Shown: positions 34,194 through 42,162, numbered from the stretch's first letter. The stretch: DNA of 64,000 nt from Flavobacterium sp. LHD-85 (GCF_030929595.1 NZ_JAVFVR010000017.1:1-64000), one strand, 5' to 3'. Notes: generated by a model not told the origin, from the sequence alone. Numbers and translations: made by a program.

Positions 34194-34212
34194 ATTTATC
34201 CGAAATATTTTT

Positions 34213-34260
34213 AAACAATTCGTATTTTTAGATTTATTTAGAAATACGAATTGTTTATTT
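34213..34260 (+). terminator. Terminator of the small lipoprotein gene
   Basis: A 15-bp stem, AAACAATTCGTATTT (34213-34227) with AAATACGAATTGTTT (34242-34256), then TATTT. It separates this gene from the FMN reductase operon that starts at 34262. Confidence 0.7.
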
Positions 34261-34261
34261 A

Positions 34262-34798
34262 ATGACTTCATCAAAAATAAAAATCCTTGCCATATCTGGA
34301 AGCACGAGAAATAATTCCAGCAACTTCAAAATTCTGAAATACATTTCAAATTGCTTAAAACCTCAATTTGAGTTTGAATTTTTTGAAGATTTAGAGCATC
34401 TTCCACATTTTAATCCAGATTTAGATACAGATAATCTTCCGCAAGAAATCACTACATTTAGAAATAAAATTATAAACGTTGATGGAGTTATCATTTGCAC
34501 TCCCGAATACGTGTTCAGTCTTCCTGGAAGTTTAAAAAATGCCTTAGAATGGTGTGTTTCAACCACTATCTTTTCAAGTAAAAAAACAGGTCTGATTACA
34601 GCTTCAGCTTCTGGCGAATTGGGGCACGAGCAGCTTTTATTAGTAATGAAAACACTCGAAGCTAAGTTTGACGATGCAACACAGCTTCTGATTCAAGGCG
34701 TACGCGGAAAAGTTAATGCTGAAGGTGAAATTGTTTCAGAAGAAACTGCAAATGCACTTCAAAACTTTGCAGAAAACTTTAAGAATCAATTTTTATAA
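34262..34798 (+). CDS. NADPH-dependent FMN reductase family protein
   Basis: A 178-residue flavodoxin-fold reductase (chromate/azo-reductase relatives). The FMN phosphate loop is AISGSTRNNSSNFKIL near 10-25, and the isoalloxazine contact region is IICTPEYVFSLPGSLKNALEW near 78-98. It probably transfers electrons from NADPH to FMN or quinone-type substrates in the cytoplasm. It starts a tandem run of four genes with gaps of 32, 9 and 2 nt. Confidence 0.88.
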   Translation: MTSSKIKILAISGSTRNNSSNFKILKYISNCLKPQFEFEFFEDLEHLPHFNPDLDTDNLPQEITTFRNKIINVDGVIICTPEYVFSLPGSLKNALEWCVSTTIFSSKKTGLITASASGELGHEQLLLVMKTLEAKFDDATQLLIQGVRGKVNAEGEIVSEETANALQNFAENFKNQFL

Positions 34799-34830
34799 TA
34801 TATTTACTTTCTGAAATTTAAATCATTAAA

Positions 34831-35703
34831 ATGATTAGCAGAAGAAATTTTATCGTAACCACAGGTCTTGCTGCAACTGCAGTTTTGGCTTCACCATCAT
34901 TTGCACTTTCTATGAATAAAAAAGAAATAGGTTTACAGCTGTATACGCTTCGCGATGAACTTCCTAAGGATGTAAAAGGAACTTTAGAAAAAGTTGCAAA
35001 AGCAGGGTATACAACTGTTGAGACATATGGGTTTTCAGTCAAAGACCAGTTTTGGGGATTAACGCCTCACGAATTAAAAAAGATTTTAGATGATAATGGA
35101 CTGAAAGCAGTTAGCGGGCATTACAATCTGGGAAGTTTTTTATATGACGGAAATACTACAGAGTTAGTCGCTTCTATTGAAGCTGCAAAGATTCTTAAAA
35201 GTGATTTTTTGACTGTTCCGTGGATCGATGAACCTTTTAGAAGAAGTATAGCAGATTATAAAAAGATTGCAGCTCGTGTAAATGAAGCTGCAAAAATGTG
35301 TAAAAAAGCAGGTTTAAAACTGGCTTATCATAATCATGATTTTGAGTTTCAAAAATATGATGGCGTTACAGGCTACGAAATTCTATTAAAGGAAACAGAA
35401 AAAGATCTGGTTTATTTTGAATTGGATTTATACTGGGTAATTCATTCTGGGAATAATCCTTTACAATTATTCAAAGAAAATCCAGGCCGTTTCAAAATGT
35501 GGCATGTAAAAGATAAAGACAAGAAAAATAATGATTTAAATACTGAAGTTGGTTCTGGAACAATCGATTTTAAACCTATTTTCAAAGAAGCACAGCAATC
35601 TGGAATGGTTCATTTTTTTGTAGAACAGGAAAATAATTTTGCTTTAAATTCTTTTGAATCTATCCAATCGAGCTGTGATTTTATTTCAAAGAATTTAATC
35701 TAA
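34831..35703 (+). CDS. Tat-exported TIM-barrel sugar isomerase/epimerase-like protein
   Basis: A 290-residue AP-endonuclease-2/xylose-isomerase-like TIM barrel. It begins with a Tat-type signal (SRRNFIVTTGLAATAVLA), so it should be exported folded. Barrel marks are GLQLYTLRDELP, LKLAYHNHDFEF (metal His region), YFELDLYWVIHSG and MWHVKDKDKK. Periplasmic members of this group act on sugars or inositol derivatives; the substrate here is unknown. Second gene of the operon. Confidence 0.87.
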   Translation: MISRRNFIVTTGLAATAVLASPSFALSMNKKEIGLQLYTLRDELPKDVKGTLEKVAKAGYTTVETYGFSVKDQFWGLTPHELKKILDDNGLKAVSGHYNLGSFLYDGNTTELVASIEAAKILKSDFLTVPWIDEPFRRSIADYKKIAARVNEAAKMCKKAGLKLAYHNHDFEFQKYDGVTGYEILLKETEKDLVYFELDLYWVIHSGNNPLQLFKENPGRFKMWHVKDKDKKNNDLNTEVGSGTIDFKPIFKEAQQSGMVHFFVEQENNFALNSFESIQSSCDFISKNLI

Positions 35704-35712
35704 TTCATATTT

Positions 35713-36624
35713 ATGAAGAAACTTCTTTTGCTGGTATTTGCGATTCTTTTATCTTGTCAATCTGATAAAAAAGAAAAGACAAATTTAAAGACACAATCAG
35801 TTCCGGAGCAAATTTTGCCGCCTCAACCTTATTTTGTAGATATTAAAGTTAATGATGTTAAGCTTGGGAAACCTGTCTTCGGTGATTGGTTGTTTTCTCA
35901 TAAAGAAAACGGACAAAGTTTCGAACAATTTATGAGAACTAAACATGTTGTTCCAACCAAAGAAGAAAACATTATTTATTTGCAGCCTATAGGAAAGTTC
36001 AATTCAATGCAAATAAAACAAATTGAATTAGTTCGTCAGTATCTGCAAATATTTTTTCAGTTGGAAACTAAGGTTTTAGAAAATGTTTCAAATGATATTA
36101 TTCCGAATCATGCCAGGCGAATTGGAGATGTTGGACAAGAACAGTTTTTAGCAGGATATATTTTAACCGATGTTTTAAAAGAAGAAAATCCTAATAAAAG
36201 AATTGCTTTAATGGCAATAACTGAAAAAGATTTGTACCCAAAACCCGAATGGAATTATGTTTTTGGATTGGCATCTTATAGAGATAAAATCGCAGTAAGT
36301 TCTATGTATAGAATGCAAAAAGAAGCTGATTTTAATTTAGGATTAGAAAGATTGCTGAAAATTTGTTCCCATGAAATTGGACATATGTTTGGTTTGCATC
36401 ATTGTATTGAAGCCAGTTGTGTTATGAATGGAACCAATAGTATGATAGAAACAGATTCGCATTCTATTAGATTGTGTTCGCTTTGCCAGAGAAAATTAAA
36501 TTCGGGATTTAAATATGATAATTTAAAGAGGTTAAAAGAGCTTGAAGAATTCTTTCAAAAGAATAATCTAAATGAAGGAGTAGCGTTAATGAAAAAGGAT
36601 TTTGAAAAAATTAAAAATAAATAG
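35713..36624 (+). CDS. Archaemetzincin-like zinc metallopeptidase, lipoprotein
   Basis: A 303-residue protein with the archaemetzincin (M54) signature HEIGHMFGLHHC (His220, Glu221, His224 and His230 region), followed by CVMNG (the Met-turn-like Met) and a CSLC pair, giving the four structural cysteines of the family. Unusually, the N-terminus is a lipoprotein signal (LLLVFAILLSCQS), so it should face the periplasm or the surface. Archaemetzincins are usually described without signals. It lies 9 nt after the TIM-barrel gene and 2 nt before the cupin. Confidence 0.9.
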   Translation: MKKLLLLVFAILLSCQSDKKEKTNLKTQSVPEQILPPQPYFVDIKVNDVKLGKPVFGDWLFSHKENGQSFEQFMRTKHVVPTKEENIIYLQPIGKFNSMQIKQIELVRQYLQIFFQLETKVLENVSNDIIPNHARRIGDVGQEQFLAGYILTDVLKEENPNKRIALMAITEKDLYPKPEWNYVFGLASYRDKIAVSSMYRMQKEADFNLGLERLLKICSHEIGHMFGLHHCIEASCVMNGTNSMIETDSHSIRLCSLCQRKLNSGFKYDNLKRLKELEEFFQKNNLNEGVALMKKDFEKIKNK

Positions 36625-36626
36625 AA

Positions 36627-36968
36627 ATGAGTACTAGCAAAGAATTTATAAAAGGAGATGAAATAGAGTGGGAAGTAGTCGGCGAAGGAATCAAGCGTAA
36701 GATTTTGGCTTTTGATGAAAGAGTAATGCTCGTAAACGTTCATTTTGAAAAAGGCGGAATCGGTACTTTGCACGATCATTATCATTCTCAAGTTACATAC
36801 ATTGCAAGCGGAAAGTTTGATGTCACAATCAGCGGTGTAACGCAAACTTTAAAGGAAGGAGATAGTTTTTATATTCCGCCTCACGCTGTTCATGGAGTTG
36901 TATGTTTGGAAACGGGTATGTTGACAGATGTTTTCAGTCCTGCAAGAGAAGATTTTTTACAATATTAA
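36627..36968 (+). CDS. Single-domain cupin
   Basis: A 113-residue cupin. Motif 1 is GTLHDHYHSQVTYIASGKFDVT (metal His residues and Glu/Gln position) and motif 2 is GDSFYIPPHAVHGVVCLE. These bind a metal ion in a small beta-barrel. Such proteins may be isomerases, dioxygenases or sugar binders. Last gene of the operon, 2 nt after the archaemetzincin. Confidence 0.88.
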   Translation: MSTSKEFIKGDEIEWEVVGEGIKRKILAFDERVMLVNVHFEKGGIGTLHDHYHSQVTYIASGKFDVTISGVTQTLKEGDSFYIPPHAVHGVVCLETGMLTDVFSPAREDFLQY

Positions 36969-36984
36969 AAGCTTAATAAAAAAC

Positions 36985-37070
36985 AACCATATAAGAGATT
37001 CAAGAAATTTAAGTTTGGCTATAAATTTCGCCAAGGTATTTTTAAATGAACTTATATCACTTATATGGTT
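36985..37070. repeat. AACCATATAAG...CTTATATGGTT element
   Basis: Eleven-bp perfect inverted ends (36985-36995 and 37060-37070) enclose 64 AT-rich nucleotides between the cupin and MFS genes. I recall similar words from other flavobacterial intergenic regions; only this copy is in the window. It could also stop the upstream transcript, but there is no clear U tract. Confidence 0.5.
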
Positions 37071-37124
37071 TAAAAAAACTTAAAAATTATACTTTTTTTA
37101 AAGTTTTGCTAAAGATTAGAGTGG

Positions 37125-37132
37125 TATTTTTG
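37125..37132 (+). promoter_or_regulatory. MFS gene -7 promoter element TATTTTTG
   Basis: TATTTTTG ends only 4 nt before the ATG at 37137, with a TTTG at 37105-37108 as a possible -33 element. If used, the transcript would be nearly or fully leaderless. Confidence 0.45.
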
Positions 37133-37136
37133 CAGC

Positions 37137-38321
37137 ATGAATTTATCTAAAACTAATGTACTGTTTATGGCAGTTTGCACTGGTCTTATAGTTGCAAATC
37201 TTTATTACTGCCAGCCCTTAATTGTTTTAATTGCCAACGAATTTAAAATTCCTGAAGCCAGCGCCGGAACTATAACGTATTTAACTCAGGCGGGTTATGC
37301 GATCGGGTTATTTTTTATGGTGCCGCTTGGCGATAAAATAGAACGAAAAAGGCAAATTTTAATGACCACATTTGCAACTGTAATTGCCTTGTTAATTGCA
37401 GCAACTGCAAAGAGTTTTCTTGTTTTACAAATTGCTTCCCTGCTTATCGGAATCACGTCGATTGTACCGCAACTTATATTGCCTTTGGCCGCTTCTTTGA
37501 GCGCGCCTGAGCAAAGAGGGAAAGTTGTTGGAACTATCATGAGCGGACTTTTAGTCGGAATTTTGCTTTCGCGAACTTTAAGCGGTTTTATCGGCCAAGT
37601 GTTAGGGTGGAGATCTATGTTTTATATCGCCGCTGGAATCTGTCTTTTGATCTTTTTTGTCATTCAAAGCAAATTTCCAGTTAATAAGCCTCAGTTTAAA
37701 GGAACTTACGGACAATTAATAAAATCTTTATTTACGCTTATAAAAACACAGCCCGTTTTGCGCGAAGCAACAGCAATCAATGTTTTCAGTTTTGCTCAAT
37801 TTGGAGCATTTTGGACCACGATGGTGCTTTTACTTTCTGGAAAACCTTTTGATTTTAATAGTGCTACAATTGGTTTGTTCGGAATTGTTGGTGCATCTGG
37901 AGCTTTAGCAGCACCTCTTGTTGGAAAATTGGGAGATAAAGGAAATTCGAGAATTGCAGTTGGTTATGGCTGTCTATTGGTATTAATAAGCTTTATTGTC
38001 TTTTATTTTGCTATTGAAAGTGTAATCGGAATCGCAATCGGAATTGTATTTATCGATATCGGAATTCAAGGTGTTCATATCTCCAATCAAACAAGAGTTT
38101 ATTCGTTATTGCCAGAAGCAAGAAACAGATTGAATACTGTATTTATGTCGCTGACATTTTTAGGAACAGCAGCGGGATCTGCATACGGTTTATTGTTATG
38201 GAAAATGGGCGGATGGCAGTACGTAACGATCGGCTGTATGGTCTTATCATTATTGTCATTAACAGTGTACGGATTCACATATAAATCAAAATCTAAAAAA
38301 GCAAAAGCGCAAATTGATTAA
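37137..38321 (+). CDS. MFS transporter
   Basis: A 394-residue major facilitator with about twelve membrane segments. The loop 2-3 signature is GDKIERKRQI near 62-71, and a second-half counterpart is LGDKGNSRIAVG near 262-273. The pattern resembles the NepI/YnfM-type sugar or drug exporters. Its specificity is unknown. No regulator is adjacent, and the start is preceded by a very close promoter element. Confidence 0.92.
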   Translation: MNLSKTNVLFMAVCTGLIVANLYYCQPLIVLIANEFKIPEASAGTITYLTQAGYAIGLFFMVPLGDKIERKRQILMTTFATVIALLIAATAKSFLVLQIASLLIGITSIVPQLILPLAASLSAPEQRGKVVGTIMSGLLVGILLSRTLSGFIGQVLGWRSMFYIAAGICLLIFFVIQSKFPVNKPQFKGTYGQLIKSLFTLIKTQPVLREATAINVFSFAQFGAFWTTMVLLLSGKPFDFNSATIGLFGIVGASGALAAPLVGKLGDKGNSRIAVGYGCLLVLISFIVFYFAIESVIGIAIGIVFIDIGIQGVHISNQTRVYSLLPEARNRLNTVFMSLTFLGTAAGSAYGLLLWKMGGWQYVTIGCMVLSLLSLTVYGFTYKSKSKKAKAQID

Positions 38322-38341
38322 AAAATTAATTTGTAAATTTG
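38314..38341 (+). promoter_or_regulatory. Promoter of the cyclophilin-FKBP gene
   Basis: TTG (38314-38316) and TAAATTTG (38334-38341) are separated by 17 nt. This is a full consensus, giving a leader of about 15 nt before the ATG at 38364. It overlaps the end of the MFS gene. Confidence 0.65.
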
Positions 38342-38363
38342 CGTTCAAATTAAAAATAACAAC

Positions 38364-39296
38364 ATGGAAAACGGAATATACGCTAAATTCAATACTAGCA
38401 AAGGTTCAATTTTAGTAAAATTGACACATGATTTGACACCGGGAACTGTAGGTAACTTTGTTGCTCTTGCAGAAGGAAATATGGAAAATAAAGTAAAGCC
38501 TCAAGGACAAAAATTCTATGATGGATTAACTTTTCATAGAGTAATTGCAGATTTCATGATTCAGGGAGGTTGTCCAAAAGGAACTGGAACTGGAGATCCA
38601 GGTTACAAATTTGATGACGAATTTCACCCAAGCTTAAAACACGATCGTCCAGGAGTTTTATCTATGGCAAACTCAGGACCTGGAAGTAATGGTTCTCAAT
38701 TCTTTATTACTCACGTTCCAACTCCTTGGTTAGATAACAAACACAGTGTTTTTGGACACGTTGTTGAAGGACAAGATATTGTTGATGCTGTTGCTCAAGG
38801 TGACAATTTAGAGTCTGTTGAGATTATCAGAGTTGGAGAAGAAGCTCAAAAATGGAATGCAATTGAAGCTTTCATTGGTTTAAAAGGTGCTCGTATGAAA
38901 CGTGAAGCAGCTTTAAAAGCAGAGTCTGAAGCAAAAATGGAACAATTAGCTGCTGGTTTTGATAAAACAGAAAGCGGTTTACGTTATAAAATGATTCAAA
39001 AAGGAGAAGGTAAGAAAGCTGAAGCTGGAAAAACAGTTTCTGTTCACTACGAAGGTTCTTTAGATAACGGAAAAGTATTTGATTCTTCTTACCCACGCAA
39101 AAAACCAATCGAATTCAAATTAGGAATTGGACAAGTTATCGAAGGATGGGACGAAGGTATTGCTTTATTGCAAGTTGGAGACAAAGCTCGTTTTGTAATT
39201 CCATCTGATTTAGCTTACGGACCATCTGGCGCAGGAGGAGTTATTCCACCAAACGCTGTTTTGATTTTCGACGTTGAATTAATGGACGTAAAATAA
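38364..39296 (+). CDS. Cyclophilin-FKBP fusion peptidyl-prolyl isomerase
   Basis: Two unrelated prolyl isomerases in one 310-residue chain. An N-terminal cyclophilin (about 1-165: FHRVIADFMIQGGCPKGTG, MANSGPGSNGSQFFIT, HSVFGHVVEGQDIV) and a C-terminal FKBP domain (about 205-308: VSVHYEGSLDNGKVFDSS, IPSDLAYG, IPPNAVLIFDVELMDV) are joined by a charged helix. No signal peptide, so cytoplasmic folding help is likely. Dual-family immunophilins in this order (CFBP) have been described in flavobacteria. It is monocistronic, with its own promoter and terminator. Confidence 0.95.
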   Translation: MENGIYAKFNTSKGSILVKLTHDLTPGTVGNFVALAEGNMENKVKPQGQKFYDGLTFHRVIADFMIQGGCPKGTGTGDPGYKFDDEFHPSLKHDRPGVLSMANSGPGSNGSQFFITHVPTPWLDNKHSVFGHVVEGQDIVDAVAQGDNLESVEIIRVGEEAQKWNAIEAFIGLKGARMKREAALKAESEAKMEQLAAGFDKTESGLRYKMIQKGEGKKAEAGKTVSVHYEGSLDNGKVFDSSYPRKKPIEFKLGIGQVIEGWDEGIALLQVGDKARFVIPSDLAYGPSGAGGVIPPNAVLIFDVELMDVK

Positions 39297-39332
39297 GAGT
39301 TTACAAGCAATTTAGTATTGTTTTAAATAATA

Positions 39333-39366
39333 ATCCCATATGCCACGGCGTATGGGATTTTTTTAT
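39333..39366 (+). terminator. Terminator of the cyclophilin-FKBP gene
   Basis: The stem AATCCCATATGCC (39333-39345) with GGCGTATGGGATT (39348-39360), including one G-U pair, is followed by a T run. Confidence 0.85.
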
Positions 39367-39401
39367 ATTTACTTGAATAAAAAAAAACACGAAACCAAGA
39401 A

Positions 39402-39707
39402 ATGAAAAAAACGATTTTAAGTTTAATGACCGTAGCGTTGTTTGCAGCGGCATGTGGCGCTAAAAAAACGGCTGTTGCAGAAACTGCTCCTGTTGGAAAG
39501 GAAATTAAAGCAAAAGAATTAACGCCTGAATTGGCGGCAGGCAAAAGTCTCTATGAGAATAGCTGTGTTAGATGTCATAAGCTTTATGAGCCAAAAGAGT
39601 ATTCAAAAACAGAATGGACACCGATTTTGGTAAAAATGGGCAAAAAAGCGAAATTAGATGAAACTCAAATGGCTTCAATTACAAATTATATTGATTCGCA
39701 ATTGTAA
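39402..39707 (+). CDS. Cytochrome c-type lipoprotein
   Basis: A 101-residue lipoprotein (MKKTILSLMTVALFAAAC) with a single haem-binding motif CVRCH near residues 55-59 and candidate Met axial ligands in VKMGKKAKLDETQM. It should be a small periplasmic electron carrier tethered to a membrane. No oxidase or dehydrogenase partner is adjacent. Confidence 0.88.
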   Translation: MKKTILSLMTVALFAAACGAKKTAVAETAPVGKEIKAKELTPELAAGKSLYENSCVRCHKLYEPKEYSKTEWTPILVKMGKKAKLDETQMASITNYIDSQL

Positions 39708-39730
39708 TTTAGATTTGAGTAATAAGTATA

Positions 39731-39760
39731 AAAAAACTGTTCGATTGAACAGTTTTTTTT
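39731..39760 (+). terminator. Terminator of the cytochrome c gene
   Basis: A 12-bp stem, AAAAAACTGTTC (39731-39742) with GAACAGTTTTTT (39747-39758), tetraloop GATT, and a T run. Confidence 0.88.
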
Positions 39761-39776
39761 ATTTTCAAATAGATAT

Positions 39777-39808
39777 AAAAAAAACACCGTCACAGAATGA
39801 GGTGTTTT
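39777..39808 (-). terminator. Terminator of the GreA/Rnk-like gene
   Basis: On the minus strand, AAAACACC (39801-39808 complement) pairs with GGTGTTTT (39781-39788 complement) and runs into U residues. It begins 6 nt after the stop codon at 39814. Confidence 0.65.
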
Positions 39809-39813
39809 GAAAT

Positions 39814-40209
39814 TTAAGAATGATGTACAGCAGAATTATCTACAGCGATTACTTTTAAAGTTTTGATTCCAGCAGGCAATTCCCAATCTACCTCGTCATT
39901 TTCTTTAAAACCAATAATAGCAACACTTAAAGGTGCTAGAATCGATATTTTAGATTGTTTTACGTCTGCTGCAGAAGGTAAAACGATTTGAATTTTCATT
40001 TGTTTCTTGGCTTTTACATCTTCTATCGTTACAAATGAATTGATTCGTATTACCGAACTGTCCAATTCGCTTTCTTTGCTAATTACAGCGCGATCTAATT
40101 CTTGCGAAAGCTGATTGGCTTCTTTAGTATTTGTTGAGTTTTTACTTTTTAAAATCAATTCTCTTAAAAATTGATAATCTGATTTACAGAAAGTGGGTGT
40201 TGGTTTCAT
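39814..40209 (-). CDS. GreA/GreB C-terminal domain protein (Rnk-like)
   Basis: A 131-residue protein with a short helical N-terminal part and the FKBP-like GreA/GreB C-terminal domain (about 50-130: VTIEDVKAKKQMKIQIVLPSAADVK, NDEVDWELPAGIKTLKVIAV). It lacks the long coiled-coil with the acidic tip needed for RNA cleavage, so it is more like Rnk, which binds RNA polymerase and competes with Gre factors. Its leader region holds the structured element at 40388-40545. Confidence 0.85.
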   Translation of the reverse strand: MKPTPTFCKSDYQFLRELILKSKNSTNTKEANQLSQELDRAVISKESELDSSVIRINSFVTIEDVKAKKQMKIQIVLPSAADVKQSKISILAPLSVAIIGFKENDEVDWELPAGIKTLKVIAVDNSAVHHS

Positions 40210-40387
40210 ATCTATATTGAATTTATTGTTGTAAAATTTTGAATGATTTTTTCTCCTTAGAATAATTTACAAGTAAAACTTTCTCTGACTTCTAAAAGCC
40301 AGTATCGAAATGTTTAATCTGAAAAACAAAAAATATCTGATCAAAAATTGATTTTTGTCAAATAATAGAAATGTTTAAGCTGATGTA

Positions 40388-40545
40388 AATCCTCCGTCAA
40401 AAAGAAGAAAAGTGAAGTAGACGGAGGCCTAAAAAATAAAGGCCTTATTATGTGAAATAATTACAGCAGGTAGTGGTTTTGCTAGGCAAAACGACTTTAT
40501 AGAAGCTGTAAATGGTGTTTTATTTCCCATAAGGAGGATTAAATT
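40388..40545 (-). ncRNA. Structured RNA candidate, 6S-like
   Basis: Read on the minus strand, a strong -7 element lies just upstream, and AAUCCUCC near the 5' end pairs with GGAGGAUU near the 3' end (40533-40540 with 40388-40395). Inside are stems AAAUAA/UUAUUU, UUACAGC/GCUGUAA (40505-40511 with 40461-40467) and an apical hairpin GUUUUGC-CUA-GCAAAAC (40492-40476). The 3' side of the central open region holds an AGGCCU hairpin, and CCGUC (40427-40420 region) can alternatively pair with GACGG (40398-40391). A rod with an asymmetric central bubble is the 6S RNA layout. A long rnk leader is the alternative. Confidence 0.5.
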
Positions 40546-40551
40546 GATTTG

Positions 40552-40559
40552 CAAAGATA
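40552..40559 (-). promoter_or_regulatory. -7 promoter element TATCTTTG of the structured RNA
   Basis: A perfect TAnnTTTG on the minus strand in the gap between the thioredoxin-like gene and the Rnk-like gene, placing a start near 40545, at the base of the closing stem. No good -33 TTG is visible. Confidence 0.5.
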
Positions 40560-40586
40560 CGTAATCTTTTTGAATTTAGTGAGGTT

Positions 40587-41141
40587 TTACTTCCATTTAA
40601 TGCCGCAGCCCAAACTTGGCTTCTGTGGCTCCTTTAAACTTCTGTTGTAAATTAAGGCATCAATTGCGCCTCTAAGATCGCTTCCGCTAAGAGGAATTCC
40701 GTTGCCAGGACGAGAATCGTCTAGCTGACCACGATAGAATAATTTGTCTTGATTATCAAATAAATAAAAGTCTGGCGTGCAGGCAGCCTGATATGCTTTT
40801 GCTGTTTCTTGGCTTTCATCGTACAGATAAGGAAAATCAATTTTGTTTTCCATTGCAAAGTCAGTCATTAGTTCTGGGCTATCTTCAGGATATTTGACAA
40901 CATCATTGCTAGAAATCGCAATTACTCCTAATCCCTGAACGCGATAATCATTGGCAATCATTACAATTTCGCTTAATACATGATGCACAAACGGACAATG
41001 GTTGCAAATGAACATAACCAAAGTGCCTTTTGAACCTTTTAAATCTTCAAAAGAAAAAGTATTGTTCGAGTTGGTGTCTTTTAAATAAAAATCAGGTGCA
41101 ACTGTTCCTAGTGGAAGCATTGTTGATTCAGTTCGTGCCAT
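40587..41141 (-). CDS. Thioredoxin-like (AhpC/TSA-redoxin) protein
   Basis: A 184-residue cytoplasmic thioredoxin-fold protein from the ATG at 41141. PLGTVAPDFYLKD opens the redoxin domain, and CNHCPFVHHV carries a CxxC redox pair near residues 49-52. This variant (CNHCP) is widespread in bacteria, with unproven substrates. The frame continues 19 codons further upstream, but a promoter element lies at 41162-41169, so the shorter start is preferred. C173-like GCGIKWK ends the protein. Confidence 0.88.
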   Translation of the reverse strand: MARTESTMLPLGTVAPDFYLKDTNSNNTFSFEDLKGSKGTLVMFICNHCPFVHHVLSEIVMIANDYRVQGLGVIAISSNDVVKYPEDSPELMTDFAMENKIDFPYLYDESQETAKAYQAACTPDFYLFDNQDKLFYRGQLDDSRPGNGIPLSGSDLRGAIDALIYNRSLKEPQKPSLGCGIKWK

Positions 41142-41161
41142 TTTATCTGAAATTTGATTCT

Positions 41162-41169
41162 CAAAAATA
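41162..41169 (-). promoter_or_regulatory. -7 promoter element TATTTTTG of the thioredoxin-like gene
   Basis: A perfect TAnnTTTG on the minus strand, 20 nt before the selected ATG. Confidence 0.5.
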
Positions 41170-41202
41170 GTTTTAAAAATCTGTAAATAAAAGAGCACAA
41201 GA

Positions 41203-41262
41203 ATAAAAAATACCCAAAGAAAGCAGTTAGCTCAGTAAGCTTGCTTCTTTGGGTACTTTTTT
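41203..41262 (-). terminator. Terminator of the alpha/beta hydrolase gene
   Basis: TACCCAAAGAA (41211-41221) pairs with TTCTTTGGGTA (41245-41255). On the minus strand a U-rich run follows (A tract 41203-41210). It begins 14 nt after the stop at 41269. Confidence 0.7.
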
Positions 41263-41268
41263 AAATTT

Positions 41269-42162
41269 TTATGAATTCAAAAATTCTAGTAAATCTTCAT
41301 TTAATTTATCTCTATCTGTATAAAAAAGGCCGTGAGGCGCTCCTTCATATTCGATATAAGTATTATTGGCAATTGATTTTGCCGCTTTTCTTGAAGTAAG
41401 ATCAATCGGTACAATTTTGTCGTCGTCTCCGTGAATAATCAGGGTTGGAACTTTTATAAAATCCAATTCGTCTCTAAAATCGGTATAAGAAAAAGATTCG
41501 GCACATTTTAAAGTAGCTCTTGGAGAAGCTGCCGAACATAAAGTTCTATAATATTCTAATAAAGGCGTACTTAAAGGCTTGTTGATGATATTGATCCCGA
41601 AAAACGTCTTTCCGAAATTGTCAATAAATCCTATTCGGTCTTCTTTTATTGCTGCTGCAGTGTTTTCGCTTTTCTCTTTTGGATGCCCGTCTGGATTATC
41701 GTGAGTTTTTAGTAGAAAAGGAATAATCGATGAAATCAAAGCTGCTTTTGTAACGCCTTTTCCGCCATGACGGCTGAAATAACGAACTACTTCGCCACCG
41801 CCCATTGAAAAACCGACAAGAGTTACGTCTTCTAATTCCAGTTGCTCAATTATTTCCTTAAGATCATCAGTTAAAGTATCGTAATCGTAACCATCCCAAG
41901 GCTGAGAAGATTTTCCGAAGCCACGTCGGTCATAGGCGATTACGCGACAATTGTTTTGCACGAGATGATCAATCTGATATTCCCACATTTCGTTAGAAAG
42001 TGGCCAGCCATGAATCAGGATAACAGGTTTTCCCTGGCCATAATCCTTCACATAAAGTCTTACATTTTGAGCAGTTTCTATGTATTTATCAGTGTGAATC
42101 TGTTTTAAATTAGATTCAAAATCTTTAATTGACATGCATGCATTTGGTTCAGTATGTTCCAT
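41269..42162 (-). CDS. Alpha/beta hydrolase (chloroperoxidase/esterase-like)
   Basis: A 297-residue soluble hydrolase. The oxyanion loop is VILIHGWPLSNEMWEYQ, the nucleophile elbow GFSMGGGEV with Ser near residue 119, the acid IIHGDDDKIVP and the His GAPHGLFYT. The sequence follows the non-haem chloroperoxidase/arylesterase group. The ATG at codon 10 (MSIKDF) is an alternative start. Physiological substrate unknown. Confidence 0.88.
   Translation of the reverse strand: MEHTEPNACMSIKDFESNLKQIHTDKYIETAQNVRLYVKDYGQGKPVILIHGWPLSNEMWEYQIDHLVQNNCRVIAYDRRGFGKSSQPWDGYDYDTLTDDLKEIIEQLELEDVTLVGFSMGGGEVVRYFSRHGGKGVTKAALISSIIPFLLKTHDNPDGHPKEKSENTAAAIKEDRIGFIDNFGKTFFGINIINKPLSTPLLEYYRTLCSAASPRATLKCAESFSYTDFRDELDFIKVPTLIIHGDDDKIVPIDLTSRKAAKSIANNTYIEYEGAPHGLFYTDRDKLNEDLLEFLNS

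Noticed and set aside
40388..40545. Element considered as a TPP, SAM or cobalamin riboswitch
   Set aside because: None of the conserved core words of these classes is present, and the downstream gene is Rnk-like, not a transport or biosynthesis gene.
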